Assembly (NCBI GenBank): GCA_902615915.1
Contig: CACMQQ010000008.1
Coordinates: 1 to 64,000 of the forward strand
Reading direction: 5' to 3'
DNA: 64,000 bases
Origin: an uncultured Fidelibacterota bacterium
GTDB lineage: Bacteria > Fidelibacterota > Marinisomatia > Marinisomatales > TCS55
Part shown: one piece after another, positions 1 to 9,774 of the stretch
Layout: every line of letters begins with the position of its first letter
Position numbering within the stretch: position 1 is the stretch's first letter
The notes under the pieces: model-generated
The model's database searches: none
Seen by the model: only the letters and a program-made list of their open reading frames with translations
What the model was told of the DNA's origin: nothing
Translations under genes and position numbers: made by a program

Positions 1-1
1 G

Positions 2-424
2 AGTGATTCAAAATCAAAAGTGATGATTTTATTATCTGATGGAAGTAATAATGCAGGAGAATTAGACCCATTAACAGCAGCAGATTTGGCTTCGAAATTT
101 GATATTAAAATTTATACAATTGGTGCTGGGACCAATCAAGATGTTTCATTTATTCCTGGAAGGGGCTACATAAGAAATGAGATTGATGAAGAAACGTTAA
201 AATTAATAGCAGAAAAAACTAATGGTAAATATTTCCGTGCCACTGATATGGAGGGTCTTGAGCAAATTTACCAAACAATTGATCAGTTAGAAAAAACTGA
301 AGTTAAGATTAGTCAATTTACCTCCTATAAAGATCTTTTTGGTTTTTTATTAATATCAGCTGTATTGATTAGCATGGTTGCTCAATTTTTTGAAAAAATA
401 ATTATCAGGAGGAAATTTTGGTAG
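2..424 (+). CDS. batA: BatA-like VWA-domain membrane protein (5' partial)
   Basis: The reading frame is open to the left edge, so only the last ~140 residues are present. The visible part is the second half of a von Willebrand A fold, with the 'LLSDGSNNAGELDP' strand-loop that supplies the distal metal-binding Asp. One C-terminal transmembrane segment follows (about 'LFGFLLISAVLISMVAQFF'). This matches BatA of the Bacteroides aerotolerance operon, in which two VWA proteins sit in the inner membrane. The next gene starts inside its last codons, implying coupled translation. An internal GTG at 20 could be mistaken for a start, but coding sequence extends upstream of it. Confidence 0.85.
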   Translation, partial: SDSKSKVMILLSDGSNNAGELDPLTAADLASKFDIKIYTIGAGTNQDVSFIPGRGYIRNEIDEETLKLIAEKTNGKYFRATDMEGLEQIYQTIDQLEKTEVKISQFTSYKDLFGFLLISAVLISMVAQFFEKIIIRRKFW

Positions 425-1443
425 ATTTTAGCTATCCGTTAGTGCTTTTGTTTTATTTTTTAGTTTTAATAGCTACTATATATATCTTTTTAAAAAATCA
501 AAAAAGACTAATATTTTCTTCCACAAATACAAAAGTTAGAAAAAACCTCTTTAAAAGAATTGATATCAAAAGAATTATACTCAAGGATAGGCTTGTATTT
601 TTGTCTTTAGTTCTTATGATTTTTGCGGCTTCAGGGCCGAAAATTGGTACGAGGATAGCACCTATCGAAAGAACTGGCATAGACTTAGTTTTTGCAATTG
701 ATGTTTCTTCAAGTATGAAAGCTGAGGATGTAAAGCCAAGTAGAATTCAAAAAGCAAAATTTGAAATTTCTCAAATCATCAATCGGCTAAAAGGGGATAG
801 AGTGGCAATCATTGTTTTTGCAGGATCGAGTCATTTATATTTGCCTCTTACAACCGATTATGATGCAGCACTTTTGTTTTTGGACAAGATTGACACAAAT
901 ATGATACCTACTCAAGGGACATCGCTTAGCTCTGCATTAAATACAGGAATTAATTCATTTATTGATGATGAGGCAAAATATAAAGTTTTAACTTTAATAA
1001 CTGATGGCGAAGATCACGAAGGAATGGCTATTGATATTGCTCGCGAAGCTAATTCAAAAGGAATGACTATTCATACTGTATCTGTTGGCACTGTTGAGGG
1101 AGCATTGATACCGGAAGATCCACTGAAAGGAGTAAATGAATTTAAAAGAGATAACAATGGAAAATTGATAACTACTAGTATCAACGAATCAATTTTAAAG
1201 GAAATAGCTCAAGCTGGTGGTGGAAAATATATAAAATTTGAAAATAAGCCTTCTAATTATAGCGATCTTTTAAATGCAATAGATTCAATGGAAAAAAGGA
1301 AAATCGATGTTGAAATTTTTTCTGAATATCAAGATTATTATCAAATATTTACCATGTTGTCATTAATTTGTTTATTTCTAGGAACTATATTAGGCGATAA
1401 AAAGATACCTTCTCAAAATTGGAAAGGTCGTTATGTTAATTAA
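418..1443 (+). CDS. batB: BatB-like VWA-domain membrane protein
   Basis: This is a 341-residue inner-membrane VWA protein. It has two N-terminal TM segments (about residues 5-25 and 58-72), a VWA domain with a complete MIDAS motif (DVSSS at residues 95-99, then a TQGTS loop and ITDGEDHEG), and a C-terminal TM segment. The TTG start at 418 is supported by an AGGAGG ribosome-binding site at 407-412, and the start overlaps the end of batA by 7 nt. BatB is the partner of BatA in the aerotolerance operon; its biochemical role is not settled. The batA-B-C-D-E order here supports the assignment. Confidence 0.9.
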   Translation: MVDFSYPLVLLFYFLVLIATIYIFLKNQKRLIFSSTNTKVRKNLFKRIDIKRIILKDRLVFLSLVLMIFAASGPKIGTRIAPIERTGIDLVFAIDVSSSMKAEDVKPSRIQKAKFEISQIINRLKGDRVAIIVFAGSSHLYLPLTTDYDAALLFLDKIDTNMIPTQGTSLSSALNTGINSFIDDEAKYKVLTLITDGEDHEGMAIDIAREANSKGMTIHTVSVGTVEGALIPEDPLKGVNEFKRDNNGKLITTSINESILKEIAQAGGGKYIKFENKPSNYSDLLNAIDSMEKRKIDVEIFSEYQDYYQIFTMLSLICLFLGTILGDKKIPSQNWKGRYVN

Positions 1444-1996
1444 ATTTAAAATTATATTTCTTTTCTTTTTAAGTTTATTGTTTTCACAGGAAGATGGGTA
1501 CGATTTATATAAAAATAAAAATTATGATGCCGCGATTCAATATTACGATAATCTAATCAACTCAAATAAAAAAGTACCTGAAGCAAATTACGGCAAAGGA
1601 AGTACATCTTATATGCAAGGCGATTATGATTCAGCTTTAAAGTCTTTGGATAAAGCTTTATCTACAGATGAAAGTGACTTAAAAAATAAAATCTATTATA
1701 ATATTGGCAACACATACTACAAGAAAAAGGATTCAAAAAAAGCGCTAGAATTTTTTAAAAAGGCTTTAAAAGAAAACCCAAAAGATGATTTTTCTAGGTA
1801 TAATTATGAATTCTTAAAATATATGGACCAACAGGACCAACAGGACCAACAGGACCAACAGGAAATGTCAAATGAAGAACTTCAAGACTTAGAAAGAGCA
1901 GAAAATATTTTAAATGCAATGAAAGAAGATGAGCAAATAATGCAAAAGAAAAAATTGATGAAAATGAAATCTAAAAAATTTGCGAAGGATTGGTAA
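1433..1996 (+). CDS. batC: BatC-like TPR protein
   Basis: This 187-residue exported TPR protein has a signal peptide (MLIKFKIIFLFFLSLLFSQ, residues 1-19) and two to three TPR units between about residues 22 and 120. A glutamine/aspartate run (DQQ x4) and a charged C-terminus follow, ending in KDW, a typical ending of these Bat TPR proteins. The start overlaps the end of batB by 11 nt. TPR Bat proteins are thought to scaffold the VWA partners on the periplasmic side. The low-complexity run comes from a 9-nt tandem repeat (1826-1861) and may vary in length between strains. Confidence 0.8.
   Translation: MLIKFKIIFLFFLSLLFSQEDGYDLYKNKNYDAAIQYYDNLINSNKKVPEANYGKGSTSYMQGDYDSALKSLDKALSTDESDLKNKIYYNIGNTYYKKKDSKKALEFFKKALKENPKDDFSRYNYEFLKYMDQQDQQDQQDQQEMSNEELQDLERAENILNAMKEDEQIMQKKKLMKMKSKKFAKDW
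1826..1861 (+). repeat. Perfect 4x 9-bp in-frame tandem repeat
   Basis: Four exact copies of GACCAACAG encode Asp-Gln-Gln repeats inside the BatC-like gene. Being a multiple of three, copy-number change by slippage would lengthen or shorten the linker without breaking the frame. Confidence 0.9.
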
Positions 1997-2001
1997 TATA
2001 T

Positions 2002-3720
2002 ATGAAAGCATTTAAGATATTATCAATTTTAATTTTCAATGTATCATTCTCACAAATTGCAGTTAATGCTAGTGTTGATGCTTCAAATATCTCTAAAAAC
2101 GAAACTATAAATTTTAAAATAAATGTAGTTAATGCAAAAGGCACCCCAAGAGTTGAAATATCTCCAATTTTAGAGGATTTTAAATTGATTAGTGGACCTG
2201 CACAGCAGACAAATATTCAATGGATAAATGGTGCAATGACCAGCTCTAGAAGTCTCTCTTGGACAATTCTTGCAAAAAAAATAGGAAAGATCAATATACC
2301 TTCTCTAAGTGTTATCATCGATGGTAAAAAATATTCCACAAATCCAATTGGTATAAATGTAAAAAAAAGTCCAACAAAAAATAATTTAACAAATCTTTTT
2401 ATTGAGGTAAAACCCAATAAAAATACAGCTTATGTTGGCGAGCAAGTAACTGTTACATATAAATTGTATGCGAAGAATAATTTATCAATTGAAAATATTG
2501 AATATCCAAAAAATGAAGGTTTTTGGAGCGAGGATTTACAAACTACCCAAAATGCAAAATTTAGAAATACACAAATAAATGGTGTCAATTATAGGGTAGC
2601 CACACTTTACAAAGTCGCTTTGTTTCCAACAAAAATTGGAGAATCTACTTTGAATCCGATGACGGTAATATGTAATGTTGAAATACCATCAAAAAGAGGC
2701 AGAGGTGTATTTGATGATCCGTTTTTTAATTCAATGTTCACAGAAACGCAACGACAATTTTTACAATCTGAATCTTTGACAATTGATGTCATTCCATTTC
2801 CAAAAGAAGCGCCAGTTGACTTTACTGGAGCAGTTGGAGAGTTTTCTTTTTCAGCCGCTGTTGATACTCCTAAAGTTAGAATCAATGAAGCATTTACTTT
2901 TTATATTCGAGTTGCTGGATCGGGAAATCTAAATCAATTCAATTTGCCAAAAATAGATTTTCCTACAAGTATGGAGGTTTTTCCTCCATCATCCTCTTTC
3001 AAAAGAGATAAATTTAGAGATGATATTTTTGGAGAAGAAATCTATGAATATGTAATTGTTCCAAGAGTGGAGGGTAATTATCAAATTGGACCCTTCTCTA
3101 TGTCTTATTTTGATCCGAACAAAAAAGAATTTTTGACAATTAAAACAAAAGCTTTAAACCAAAACGTTTCTCCTAATAATGGATTTGTTGGAAATCCATC
3201 TAGACTAACAAATAGAGAAGAGGTTTCGATATTATCAAATGATATTAGACACATAAGAGAAAGACGATTTAATTGGATAAGACAAAATGATTACAGAATA
3301 CCGTTTTGGGCTTGGTCAACATATTTACTATCCGCAAATATTTTCTTGTTTCCGTTTATTTTTAGATTTACGAGATCAAAAAATGTTGCATTTCAAAACA
3401 ATAAAGAATTAAAAAATGCATCTAAAAACGCAAAGAAATCGATTCTAAAATCCAAAGATAATCATTTCAAAAATTATTCACATGCTCTTTTCAATTATTT
3501 AAAGATAAAATTTTCTTTGAATACTGACTTATTAGATAAATCTTATATAGGAAAGGAATTGAAGGGTATTGTTTCTGATGAATTATTAAAAGAAATTATA
3601 AATATTATTGATATTTTAGATTTTGGTAATTTTGGAAACTCAAAACAGAATAACGAAAATATTGATATTAAAACCAAAATTATCAATCTAATTGAAAAAA
3701 TCGAAAATTCCACAAAATGA
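2002..3720 (+). CDS. batD: BatD-like protein (oxygen tolerance family)
   Basis: This protein of about 572 residues is BatD-like. It has a signal peptide ending near VSFSQ, then repeated immunoglobulin-like beta domains starting 'VNASVDASNISKNETINFK', as in the BatD/oxygen-tolerance family. A single TM segment lies near residue 440 (about 'WAWSTYLLSANIFLFPFIF'), followed by a basic cytoplasmic tail. An in-frame TTG at 1990 would also open the frame. The ATG at 2002 is preferred because a signal peptide begins there and AAGGA lies upstream. The gene lies 5 nt after the BatC-like gene and overlaps batE by 4 nt. Confidence 0.85.
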   Translation: MKAFKILSILIFNVSFSQIAVNASVDASNISKNETINFKINVVNAKGTPRVEISPILEDFKLISGPAQQTNIQWINGAMTSSRSLSWTILAKKIGKINIPSLSVIIDGKKYSTNPIGINVKKSPTKNNLTNLFIEVKPNKNTAYVGEQVTVTYKLYAKNNLSIENIEYPKNEGFWSEDLQTTQNAKFRNTQINGVNYRVATLYKVALFPTKIGESTLNPMTVICNVEIPSKRGRGVFDDPFFNSMFTETQRQFLQSESLTIDVIPFPKEAPVDFTGAVGEFSFSAAVDTPKVRINEAFTFYIRVAGSGNLNQFNLPKIDFPTSMEVFPPSSSFKRDKFRDDIFGEEIYEYVIVPRVEGNYQIGPFSMSYFDPNKKEFLTIKTKALNQNVSPNNGFVGNPSRLTNREEVSILSNDIRHIRERRFNWIRQNDYRIPFWAWSTYLLSANIFLFPFIFRFTRSKNVAFQNNKELKNASKNAKKSILKSKDNHFKNYSHALFNYLKIKFSLNTDLLDKSYIGKELKGIVSDELLKEIINIIDILDFGNFGNSKQNNENIDIKTKIINLIEKIENSTK

Positions 3721-4463
3721 AAATTTTTATTTTATTTATAATTGCAACTCTTACGAAAACTTTCGGTAGCAATGTTGATTCAATATATGTTAAAGGAAAC
3801 GAATATTACCTTCAAGGTAAATTTAACGATTCAATAAAAAATTATGAAAAAATTTTATCTTTAAATAGAGAGCACCAGGATCTTTATTTTAATTTGGGAA
3901 ATGCTTATTTTAGAAATAAAGAAATTGGTAATGCTATTTGGTCATATGAGAAAGCAAAATTATTTTCACCAAGAGATAAAGATATAAATTTCAATCTAAA
4001 TTTTTTAAACGGCCAAATCCAAGATAAAATTCTAAAACCCAATCAATTATTTTTTATAAAATTTTATAATTCATTGTTAAATAAATATAATTTTGGCGAG
4101 TTATTTGGCATGCTGGGTGTAATAATTTTATTTCTAAGCTTTAAAAGAATAATTAATATCAAAAATGATTTTTTAAGAAAATCGTATAAACTTTCAATAG
4201 TAATATCTTCGTTTTTTATACTATTTTTTGTCTTTTCTTTAATGGACAAGGCATTTAAGATAACCAATACAAAAGAAGCAATTGTTATAAGTAATGAAAT
4301 AAATGTGAAATCCTCTCCCTTTTTAGCTTCGAAAAATACAATTTTTAAAATTCACGAGGGTACTAAAGTAATCATTGGCGAGAACCAACAAGAATGGTAT
4401 CAAATTGAATTATATGATGGCAAAAAAGGTTGGGTTCTAGGTAGCCAGATAAGACCGATATGA
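3717..4463 (+). CDS. batE: BatE-like TPR/SH3 membrane protein
   Basis: This 248-residue protein has a signal peptide, two TPR units (about residues 23-95, 'GNEYYLQGKFNDSIKNYEKI'), two TM segments (about 125-145 and 160-180), and a C-terminal bacterial SH3-like domain (about 190-248, 'INVKSSP...GWVLGSQIRPI'). This is the BatE arrangement. The start codon overlaps the batD stop (ATGA), and the stop overlaps the next start in the same way, so translation is probably coupled across the operon. Confidence 0.85.
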   Translation: MKIFILFIIATLTKTFGSNVDSIYVKGNEYYLQGKFNDSIKNYEKILSLNREHQDLYFNLGNAYFRNKEIGNAIWSYEKAKLFSPRDKDINFNLNFLNGQIQDKILKPNQLFFIKFYNSLLNKYNFGELFGMLGVIILFLSFKRIINIKNDFLRKSYKLSIVISSFFILFFVFSLMDKAFKITNTKEAIVISNEINVKSSPFLASKNTIFKIHEGTKVIIGENQQEWYQIELYDGKKGWVLGSQIRPI

Positions 4464-4894
4464 AGAAATTATTGTTCTTAGCAATGTTGGCATCTGTTTC
4501 TTTTTGTCAAAACAATAAGCCAAAATTTAACTTTAACAAATTAAAAGACCCAGAGCCCAAATGGCCAATTTTTTCTTCACCATTTACCTCGAGCTCATTT
4601 AACGACTCAGTGCTAGATTCAATTAAGACAATTCAGATCAACGATGAAGGTTTTCGTATTCAGGTTTTTGCTACAAGAGAAAGGGCAAATGCTGAAAGAT
4701 TAGTCAATGAACTGTCGGTATTATATAACGAAAAAATATATATTATTTTTGAAGCGCCTAATTATAAGGTAAGAATTGGTAATTATATAGATAGGGAAGA
4801 TGCCGAAGAGGTTAGAAGTTTTCTGACAAACAAAGGATTTCCTTCAGCGTGGATTGTTAGAACAAAAATTGACGTATCAGATGAATTAAATTAA
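4460..4894 (+). CDS. SPOR-domain secreted protein
   Basis: This 144-residue protein has an N-terminal signal sequence (residues 1-16) and a C-terminal SPOR domain (about 65-138: 'GFRIQVFATRERANAERLV', then 'YKVRIGNY' and 'ADEVRSFL'-like helices). SPOR domains bind denuded peptidoglycan glycan strands, so the protein probably acts in the cell wall or at the division site. It is the last gene of the Bat operon, overlapping batE by 4 nt and converging on the foldase gene 7 nt away. The exact role is unknown. Confidence 0.8.
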   Translation: MKKLLFLAMLASVSFCQNNKPKFNFNKLKDPEPKWPIFSSPFTSSSFNDSVLDSIKTIQINDEGFRIQVFATRERANAERLVNELSVLYNEKIYIIFEAPNYKVRIGNYIDREDAEEVRSFLTNKGFPSAWIVRTKIDVSDELN

Positions 4895-4901
4895 TAGTTT
4901 T

Positions 4902-6737
4902 TTAAAAAAAGTATTTACGATTATCAACTATCTTAGCAGTTTCTCTTAAATTATTCATCCATTCTTGATAAGTGCTTGCTTCCTTTTGTCTAATCAAATC
5001 AGCTTCAATAAGATTTCTTTGTGACGACCAGGAGCTTGAATCAAAGGCAGAAATATTTTCAACTTTTACTACGCCATAACCTCTAAAGGTTTTAATTGGG
5101 CCAAGAACATCGCCGATTTTAGAAGTCAGAAGATTGGTTGTTAATTGTTCTGATATACCGAAAGATATAAATGAATCTTTTAGTTTTTTCTTATCAGATG
5201 GTATCAATTCATAAAAATTATTCTCTTTTTTTATGGATTCAAATGAATTGCCGGATAATATTTTTTCTTTCACAGTCTTGGCAACAGATTGAGCAAGCTC
5301 TTCCTCATTGTTGTTAGAAATTGAGGCGAATATTTGAGTTTTAACATCCTCAAAATCCGCTATGCCTGCTTCATTTATTGAATCAAGTTTAAATACCGCA
5401 TAAAACTCATTTGTTTCCATAGGATCTGAAACGTCACCTATCTTTGCATCAAAAGCCCATCGTACTGCTTGCCTAAATGAACCCAAATTATATACAAAAA
5501 AGTCATTTTCTCTAATATCAATGGCAGTTTGCTTCACAACTCCTGCTGAATCCAAAGCAGCAAGAAAACCATAATCATACGAGTCATAGCTAAACAATGT
5601 TGCTTTTCTCCTAAGTTCTGTGCGAGTGTTTTGACCTAATTCAATATTTATAAGAATATGTCGAGCTTTAACTTGATGATTGCTACGATTTCTGTTTTTT
5701 ATACTATCAACTTTTATAACATGATAGCCATATTGGGTTAATACGGGCCCTACAACTGCTCCAGATCTTGCGCTAAATACAGCATCTTCAAATGGTTTTA
5801 ACATCTGACCCTTACCAAACCATCCCAAATCTCCACCTTTGCCAGAATCAGGAGTTACTTGATTTCCTGGGTCTTGGGAATGAATATTAGCAAGTTTTGA
5901 AAAATCTTCTCCTTGACCATAAGACATTAAAACGTCCAAGGCTTCTTGTTTCGCGTTCAATGTGTCTTGAGTGGATGGATTTTTGGGCCAACTAACAAAG
6001 GATAAATGTCTTTTTTCGTCCTGTAGGAATTCATCTTTTCTCTTTTTATAGTCATTTAACAATTGTTCATCAGATGGATCCTGTAAATCTTTTTTTATGC
6101 TTTGTTTAGTAATATGAATGGCTGATATTGTATAATCTAAATTTCTTTTAATAAACTCTTCTCTTACATCATTTTCAGTAACAGCAACAGATGAGTTTAA
6201 TCTTTGTTGTAGTTTCAATCTGGGTATATAGAAATTTCTCATCCAATTTTCTATTGGGGTCCAGTCCATAGAACCAGGAGTATTAAGCGCATTATCATAG
6301 GTTGTCTTATCAAATTGACCATTGGGTGAGAATAATTGTTTAATTTCCAGTGGAGGATCATTTTGTAAATAAAATAATAAATCTTCATCTGAAACTTTAA
6401 TTTTTAAATCTTTTATTGCTTGCTCGGTCAACCTTTCATCTACAAAAGCATTCCATACATCTTTTCTAATTCCGTCAAGAAATTGATCATTGATATCAGT
6501 GCCATTGTTTCTCAATGCCTCAAGACGCATATTCACTGCTTGGTTGAATTGATCAGGGGTTATTTTATCACCGTTTATTGACCCAATTGCTTCTGATGGA
6601 TTAACTCGGCCAAGCAATTGATCTATAATATTTGCTCCACCAACAAGGCCGCCAATGCTCATACTGAGAACAAAAAGGATTAATAATGCCCATAAAACAA
6701 TTTGCATTCTTTCTCTAAGTTGTGTCATCAAAGCCAT
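4902..6737 (-). CDS. PpiD/SurA-like periplasmic peptidyl-prolyl isomerase
   Basis: This 611-residue protein carries one N-terminal TM anchor (about residues 10-32), a SurA_N-like chaperone region (about 45-215), and a parvulin (PpiC) domain at about 235-345. The parvulin domain shows 'FSKLANIHSQDPG', 'GGDLGWFGKGQM', 'PFEDAVF' and 'YGYHVIKVDS'. A second degenerate parvulin-like region follows. This layout is that of PpiD, an inner-membrane foldase that helps newly exported proteins fold in the periplasm. It is transcribed alone and divergently from the UDG gene, with a 146-bp shared upstream region. Confidence 0.85.
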   Translation of the reverse strand: MALMTQLRERMQIVLWALLILFVLSMSIGGLVGGANIIDQLLGRVNPSEAIGSINGDKITPDQFNQAVNMRLEALRNNGTDINDQFLDGIRKDVWNAFVDERLTEQAIKDLKIKVSDEDLLFYLQNDPPLEIKQLFSPNGQFDKTTYDNALNTPGSMDWTPIENWMRNFYIPRLKLQQRLNSSVAVTENDVREEFIKRNLDYTISAIHITKQSIKKDLQDPSDEQLLNDYKKRKDEFLQDEKRHLSFVSWPKNPSTQDTLNAKQEALDVLMSYGQGEDFSKLANIHSQDPGNQVTPDSGKGGDLGWFGKGQMLKPFEDAVFSARSGAVVGPVLTQYGYHVIKVDSIKNRNRSNHQVKARHILINIELGQNTRTELRRKATLFSYDSYDYGFLAALDSAGVVKQTAIDIRENDFFVYNLGSFRQAVRWAFDAKIGDVSDPMETNEFYAVFKLDSINEAGIADFEDVKTQIFASISNNNEEELAQSVAKTVKEKILSGNSFESIKKENNFYELIPSDKKKLKDSFISFGISEQLTTNLLTSKIGDVLGPIKTFRGYGVVKVENISAFDSSSWSSQRNLIEADLIRQKEASTYQEWMNNLRETAKIVDNRKYFF

Positions 6738-6883
6738 AAAAATGTCTCACTTCATATAATATTAAAATAATGGTGTTGAATTTAGGTTTTAACAGAATTT
6801 AAACGCAATGGACAAAGAAATAATTTTTTTTAATAAAATTTGTTATTTTTTTAATATTTACTTTAATAATAAATTTTATTTAT

Positions 6884-7603
6884 ATGTCTCATCTTAATCC
6901 AAAACCAAAAGATCACCCTTTGATCGTAAATGGCATTTTGTCTGGCCTTTATAATGAATTAATAGAATGTAAAAAATGTCCTAGAATAGTTGGTTTTAGA
7001 GAAAAGATCGCAAAAGAAAAAAGAAAACAATATTTGAATTGGAATTATTGGGGAAAGCCTATACCAGGATACGGCGACATTAATGCTAGAATTTTGCTAG
7101 TTGGATTGGCCCCAGCTGCTCATGGTGGAAATCGCACAGCTAGAGTTTTTACAGGAGATAAATCTGCAGATTTCTTAATTGACAGTCTGTATGCGGCAGG
7201 TCTTACAAATCAACCTCATTCTACAAGTTTGGATGACGGGTTGATTATGAATGATATATTTATGACCCCAATATTAAAATGTGTTCCACCCCAAGATAAA
7301 CCTAAAGCTGAAGAATTGAATAATTGTTCAAACTATTTTCAAACTGAATTAAAATTTTTAAAGAATGTAAAAATTATTCTGGCTTTGGGAAAAATAGGCT
7401 TTGATGGATGTTTAAAGTACTTTCAAACTAAATATGATATAAAAAAAAAGGATTTCCCTTTTGGCCATAATGTAAATTATCACATGCCTGATAAAAAAAT
7501 TTTATGGGGATGTTATCATCCTAGCCCAAGGAATGTAAATACTGGCAGGATGAACAAAGATATGATGCTAAACGTGTTAAATAGGATAAAAAAGAAACTA
7601 TGA
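6884..7603 (+). CDS. Family 5 uracil-DNA glycosylase (UDGb), Fe-S type
   Basis: This 239-residue enzyme excises uracil, and probably other deaminated bases, from DNA. Motif 1 is GLAPAAHGGNRT (residues 75-85) and motif 2 is HPSPRNVNTGR (from residue 212), both characteristic of UDG family 5. Four cysteines (C29, C32, C133, C148) are spaced as the iron-sulfur cluster ligands of this class. Motif 1 lacks the polar catalytic residue of family 4 enzymes, as expected for family 5. It overlaps the downstream peptidase gene by 4 nt, although the functions seem unrelated. Confidence 0.9.
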   Translation: MSHLNPKPKDHPLIVNGILSGLYNELIECKKCPRIVGFREKIAKEKRKQYLNWNYWGKPIPGYGDINARILLVGLAPAAHGGNRTARVFTGDKSADFLIDSLYAAGLTNQPHSTSLDDGLIMNDIFMTPILKCVPPQDKPKAEELNNCSNYFQTELKFLKNVKIILALGKIGFDGCLKYFQTKYDIKKKDFPFGHNVNYHMPDKKILWGCYHPSPRNVNTGRMNKDMMLNVLNRIKKKL

Positions 7604-9771
7604 TTTTAAAAAAATTTTTAATGCTTATTTTAGTAGGGCTTTGCTCTTTATTTGCTGAAAATAAAACAAAAAGAATAACTTTTGAGCACACCCAAGGCAA
7701 ATCACCATTTAAATACGCATCCTTAGGAAAAATGGTTTGGTTTTCTGATAGTAATGACTATTTAGCAATTGGAAAAGGAAATTATTTAAACTCAATAGTT
7801 AAAATTTCCTTTTTAGATAATGACACATCCATCTTGATTGACAGTAGCTTGCTAGTTCATGAAAATAAAAAAATTTCTATTGATGATATGAAGCTAGACA
7901 GCAAAGGAAAAAAAATACTCATCTCTACCAATGAAGAAAAAATATGGCGACATTCCTTTTATGCCACCTATTTTGTTGTTGAGATTGAGTCTAAACAGGT
8001 TTTACCTGTTTCTAGCAATAATAAACGACTTCGAAATGTTAAATTTTCACCTGATGGTAAGTTTGTAGCTTATGTTAGAGAAGATAATAATCTATATACG
8101 TTTGATTTAACGAGAAAAAAACAAAGAAGAATAAGCTCCTCTGGTTCAAAGACAATCTCTAACGGTCATTTTGAATGGGTTTATGAAGAGGAATTTGGTT
8201 CTTATGATGCATATTTATGGTCACCCGATAGCAAAAATATTGCTTATTGGGAAGAAGATCAATCCAATGTGCCCATCTTCAAACTGTTTAGCGAGGTTTC
8301 TCTTTATCCGGAAGTAAAAGAACTTCATTATCCTAAAGCTGGACAGCAAAACCCATCCATGTCAATTTTCGTATCTAAGACAAAAGGGGGAGGTTCTAAA
8401 AGATTATTTTCCGGACATCAAAAGGATATTTATTTACCATGGATGAAGTGGATTAATAATCAAGAAATTGTTTTTATGGAAATGGATAGATTGCAAAAAA
8501 AATGGCAATTCATTCATACGAATATTAAAAAAATAAAATTATCAAGAGGCCTATCCGAAAGCGATATGTCAGGTTGGGTAGATCTACATAGAAATTATTT
8601 CTTTTTAAAAAATGAAGATGTTTTGTGGCTATCTGAACAGGACGGATGGCGTCATATTTATTTACATTCAAAAAACGGAAAAAAAATAAGACAAATCACA
8701 CAGGGTAATTGGGAAGTTAAAAATATTATTCATTTTGATGAGATCTCAAAGAAAATATATTTTATAAGCAACAAGGAATCAGTTTTTGAAAATAGATTTT
8801 ATTCAATTGATTTTGATGGAAATAATTTAAAATTGTTAACTAGCGAAGAAGGATCTCACTCTATAAAGGTTTTACCTGAGAAGAATATGTTTATTGATTC
8901 GTTTTCAAGCTTAAGAGAGCCTACAAAGCATTTACTTAAAAAGATGAATGGAGAATTAATTAAGGTTTTGTCTGAAACTGACAAGTCTCAATTCAATGCT
9001 TATGATTGGTCTTTTCCTGAATTAATACAATTTGAATCGGAAGATAAATCAGTAAAACTTGATGGGATTATTACTTATCCTCCCGATTTTAGCAAGAACA
9101 AACGTTATCCATTAATTGTTTATGGCTATGGAATGCCCGGAACTCAAATAGTTTACAATAGGTGGGGTAGCTTATGGAACCAGTATCTTGCACAACAAGG
9201 ATATATTGTATTCTCAATGGATGCTAGAGGTATGAGCGGTAGAGGTGAAAAATTTAAGAATTTAAGCTATGGTAACATGTCGAAATATCTCTCCATTGAT
9301 ACAGCAGCAGGTGTTAAGCACTTAATTAATAAGGGTTTTGTGCATGAAGATAAGATAGGAGCTTGGGGTTGGTCCGGAGGTGGATACTTTACAGGTTTGA
9401 TGTTAACTAAAAACGCAGAATTATTTGATGTAGGAGTTTCGGTTGCCCCAGTTATGGACTTTAGATTATATGATTCTATCTATACTGAAAGATCAATGGG
9501 GCTTCCTCAAAATAATGAAGCTGGTTATGATTCAACTTCTGTTTTAAGCTATGTTGATAGATTTAAGGGAAAACTACTTGTAATTCATGGTACCGGAGAT
9601 GACAATGTGCATTCCCAAAATTTGACTTGGCTTATTGAGGAATTTGTCAAAAATGATAAACAGTTAGATGTATTTTATTACCCTGACAGACCTCACAGTA
9701 TGCGAGGAGGGAATGCTAGAAAGAACTTGTATAAGAAAATGGTGAATTATTTTAATGATCATTTAAAATAA
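7600..9771 (+). CDS. Secreted dipeptidyl-peptidase IV-like S9 peptidase
   Basis: This 723-residue secreted serine peptidase has a signal peptide (residues 1-19), an N-terminal beta-propeller similar to DPP IV (about 45-470), and a C-terminal alpha/beta-hydrolase domain (about 490-723). The catalytic residues can be read directly: Ser592 in GWSGGGYF, Asp667 in HGTGDDNVH and His699 in DRPHSMRGG. The double-Glu element EEEFG near residue 198 fits the S9B exopeptidase subfamily, where it binds the substrate N-terminus. It probably releases dipeptides from peptides taken into the periplasm. It converges on the OYE gene with a 3-nt gap. Confidence 0.9.
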   Translation: MILKKFLMLILVGLCSLFAENKTKRITFEHTQGKSPFKYASLGKMVWFSDSNDYLAIGKGNYLNSIVKISFLDNDTSILIDSSLLVHENKKISIDDMKLDSKGKKILISTNEEKIWRHSFYATYFVVEIESKQVLPVSSNNKRLRNVKFSPDGKFVAYVREDNNLYTFDLTRKKQRRISSSGSKTISNGHFEWVYEEEFGSYDAYLWSPDSKNIAYWEEDQSNVPIFKLFSEVSLYPEVKELHYPKAGQQNPSMSIFVSKTKGGGSKRLFSGHQKDIYLPWMKWINNQEIVFMEMDRLQKKWQFIHTNIKKIKLSRGLSESDMSGWVDLHRNYFFLKNEDVLWLSEQDGWRHIYLHSKNGKKIRQITQGNWEVKNIIHFDEISKKIYFISNKESVFENRFYSIDFDGNNLKLLTSEEGSHSIKVLPEKNMFIDSFSSLREPTKHLLKKMNGELIKVLSETDKSQFNAYDWSFPELIQFESEDKSVKLDGIITYPPDFSKNKRYPLIVYGYGMPGTQIVYNRWGSLWNQYLAQQGYIVFSMDARGMSGRGEKFKNLSYGNMSKYLSIDTAAGVKHLINKGFVHEDKIGAWGWSGGGYFTGLMLTKNAELFDVGVSVAPVMDFRLYDSIYTERSMGLPQNNEAGYDSTSVLSYVDRFKGKLLVIHGTGDDNVHSQNLTWLIEEFVKNDKQLDVFYYPDRPHSMRGGNARKNLYKKMVNYFNDHLK

Positions 9772-9774
9772 ATT

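Noticed and set aside
1826-1861. Short CRISPR-like array
   Set aside because: It is a perfect in-frame 9-bp tandem repeat with no spacers, encoding Asp-Gln-Gln in a TPR protein.
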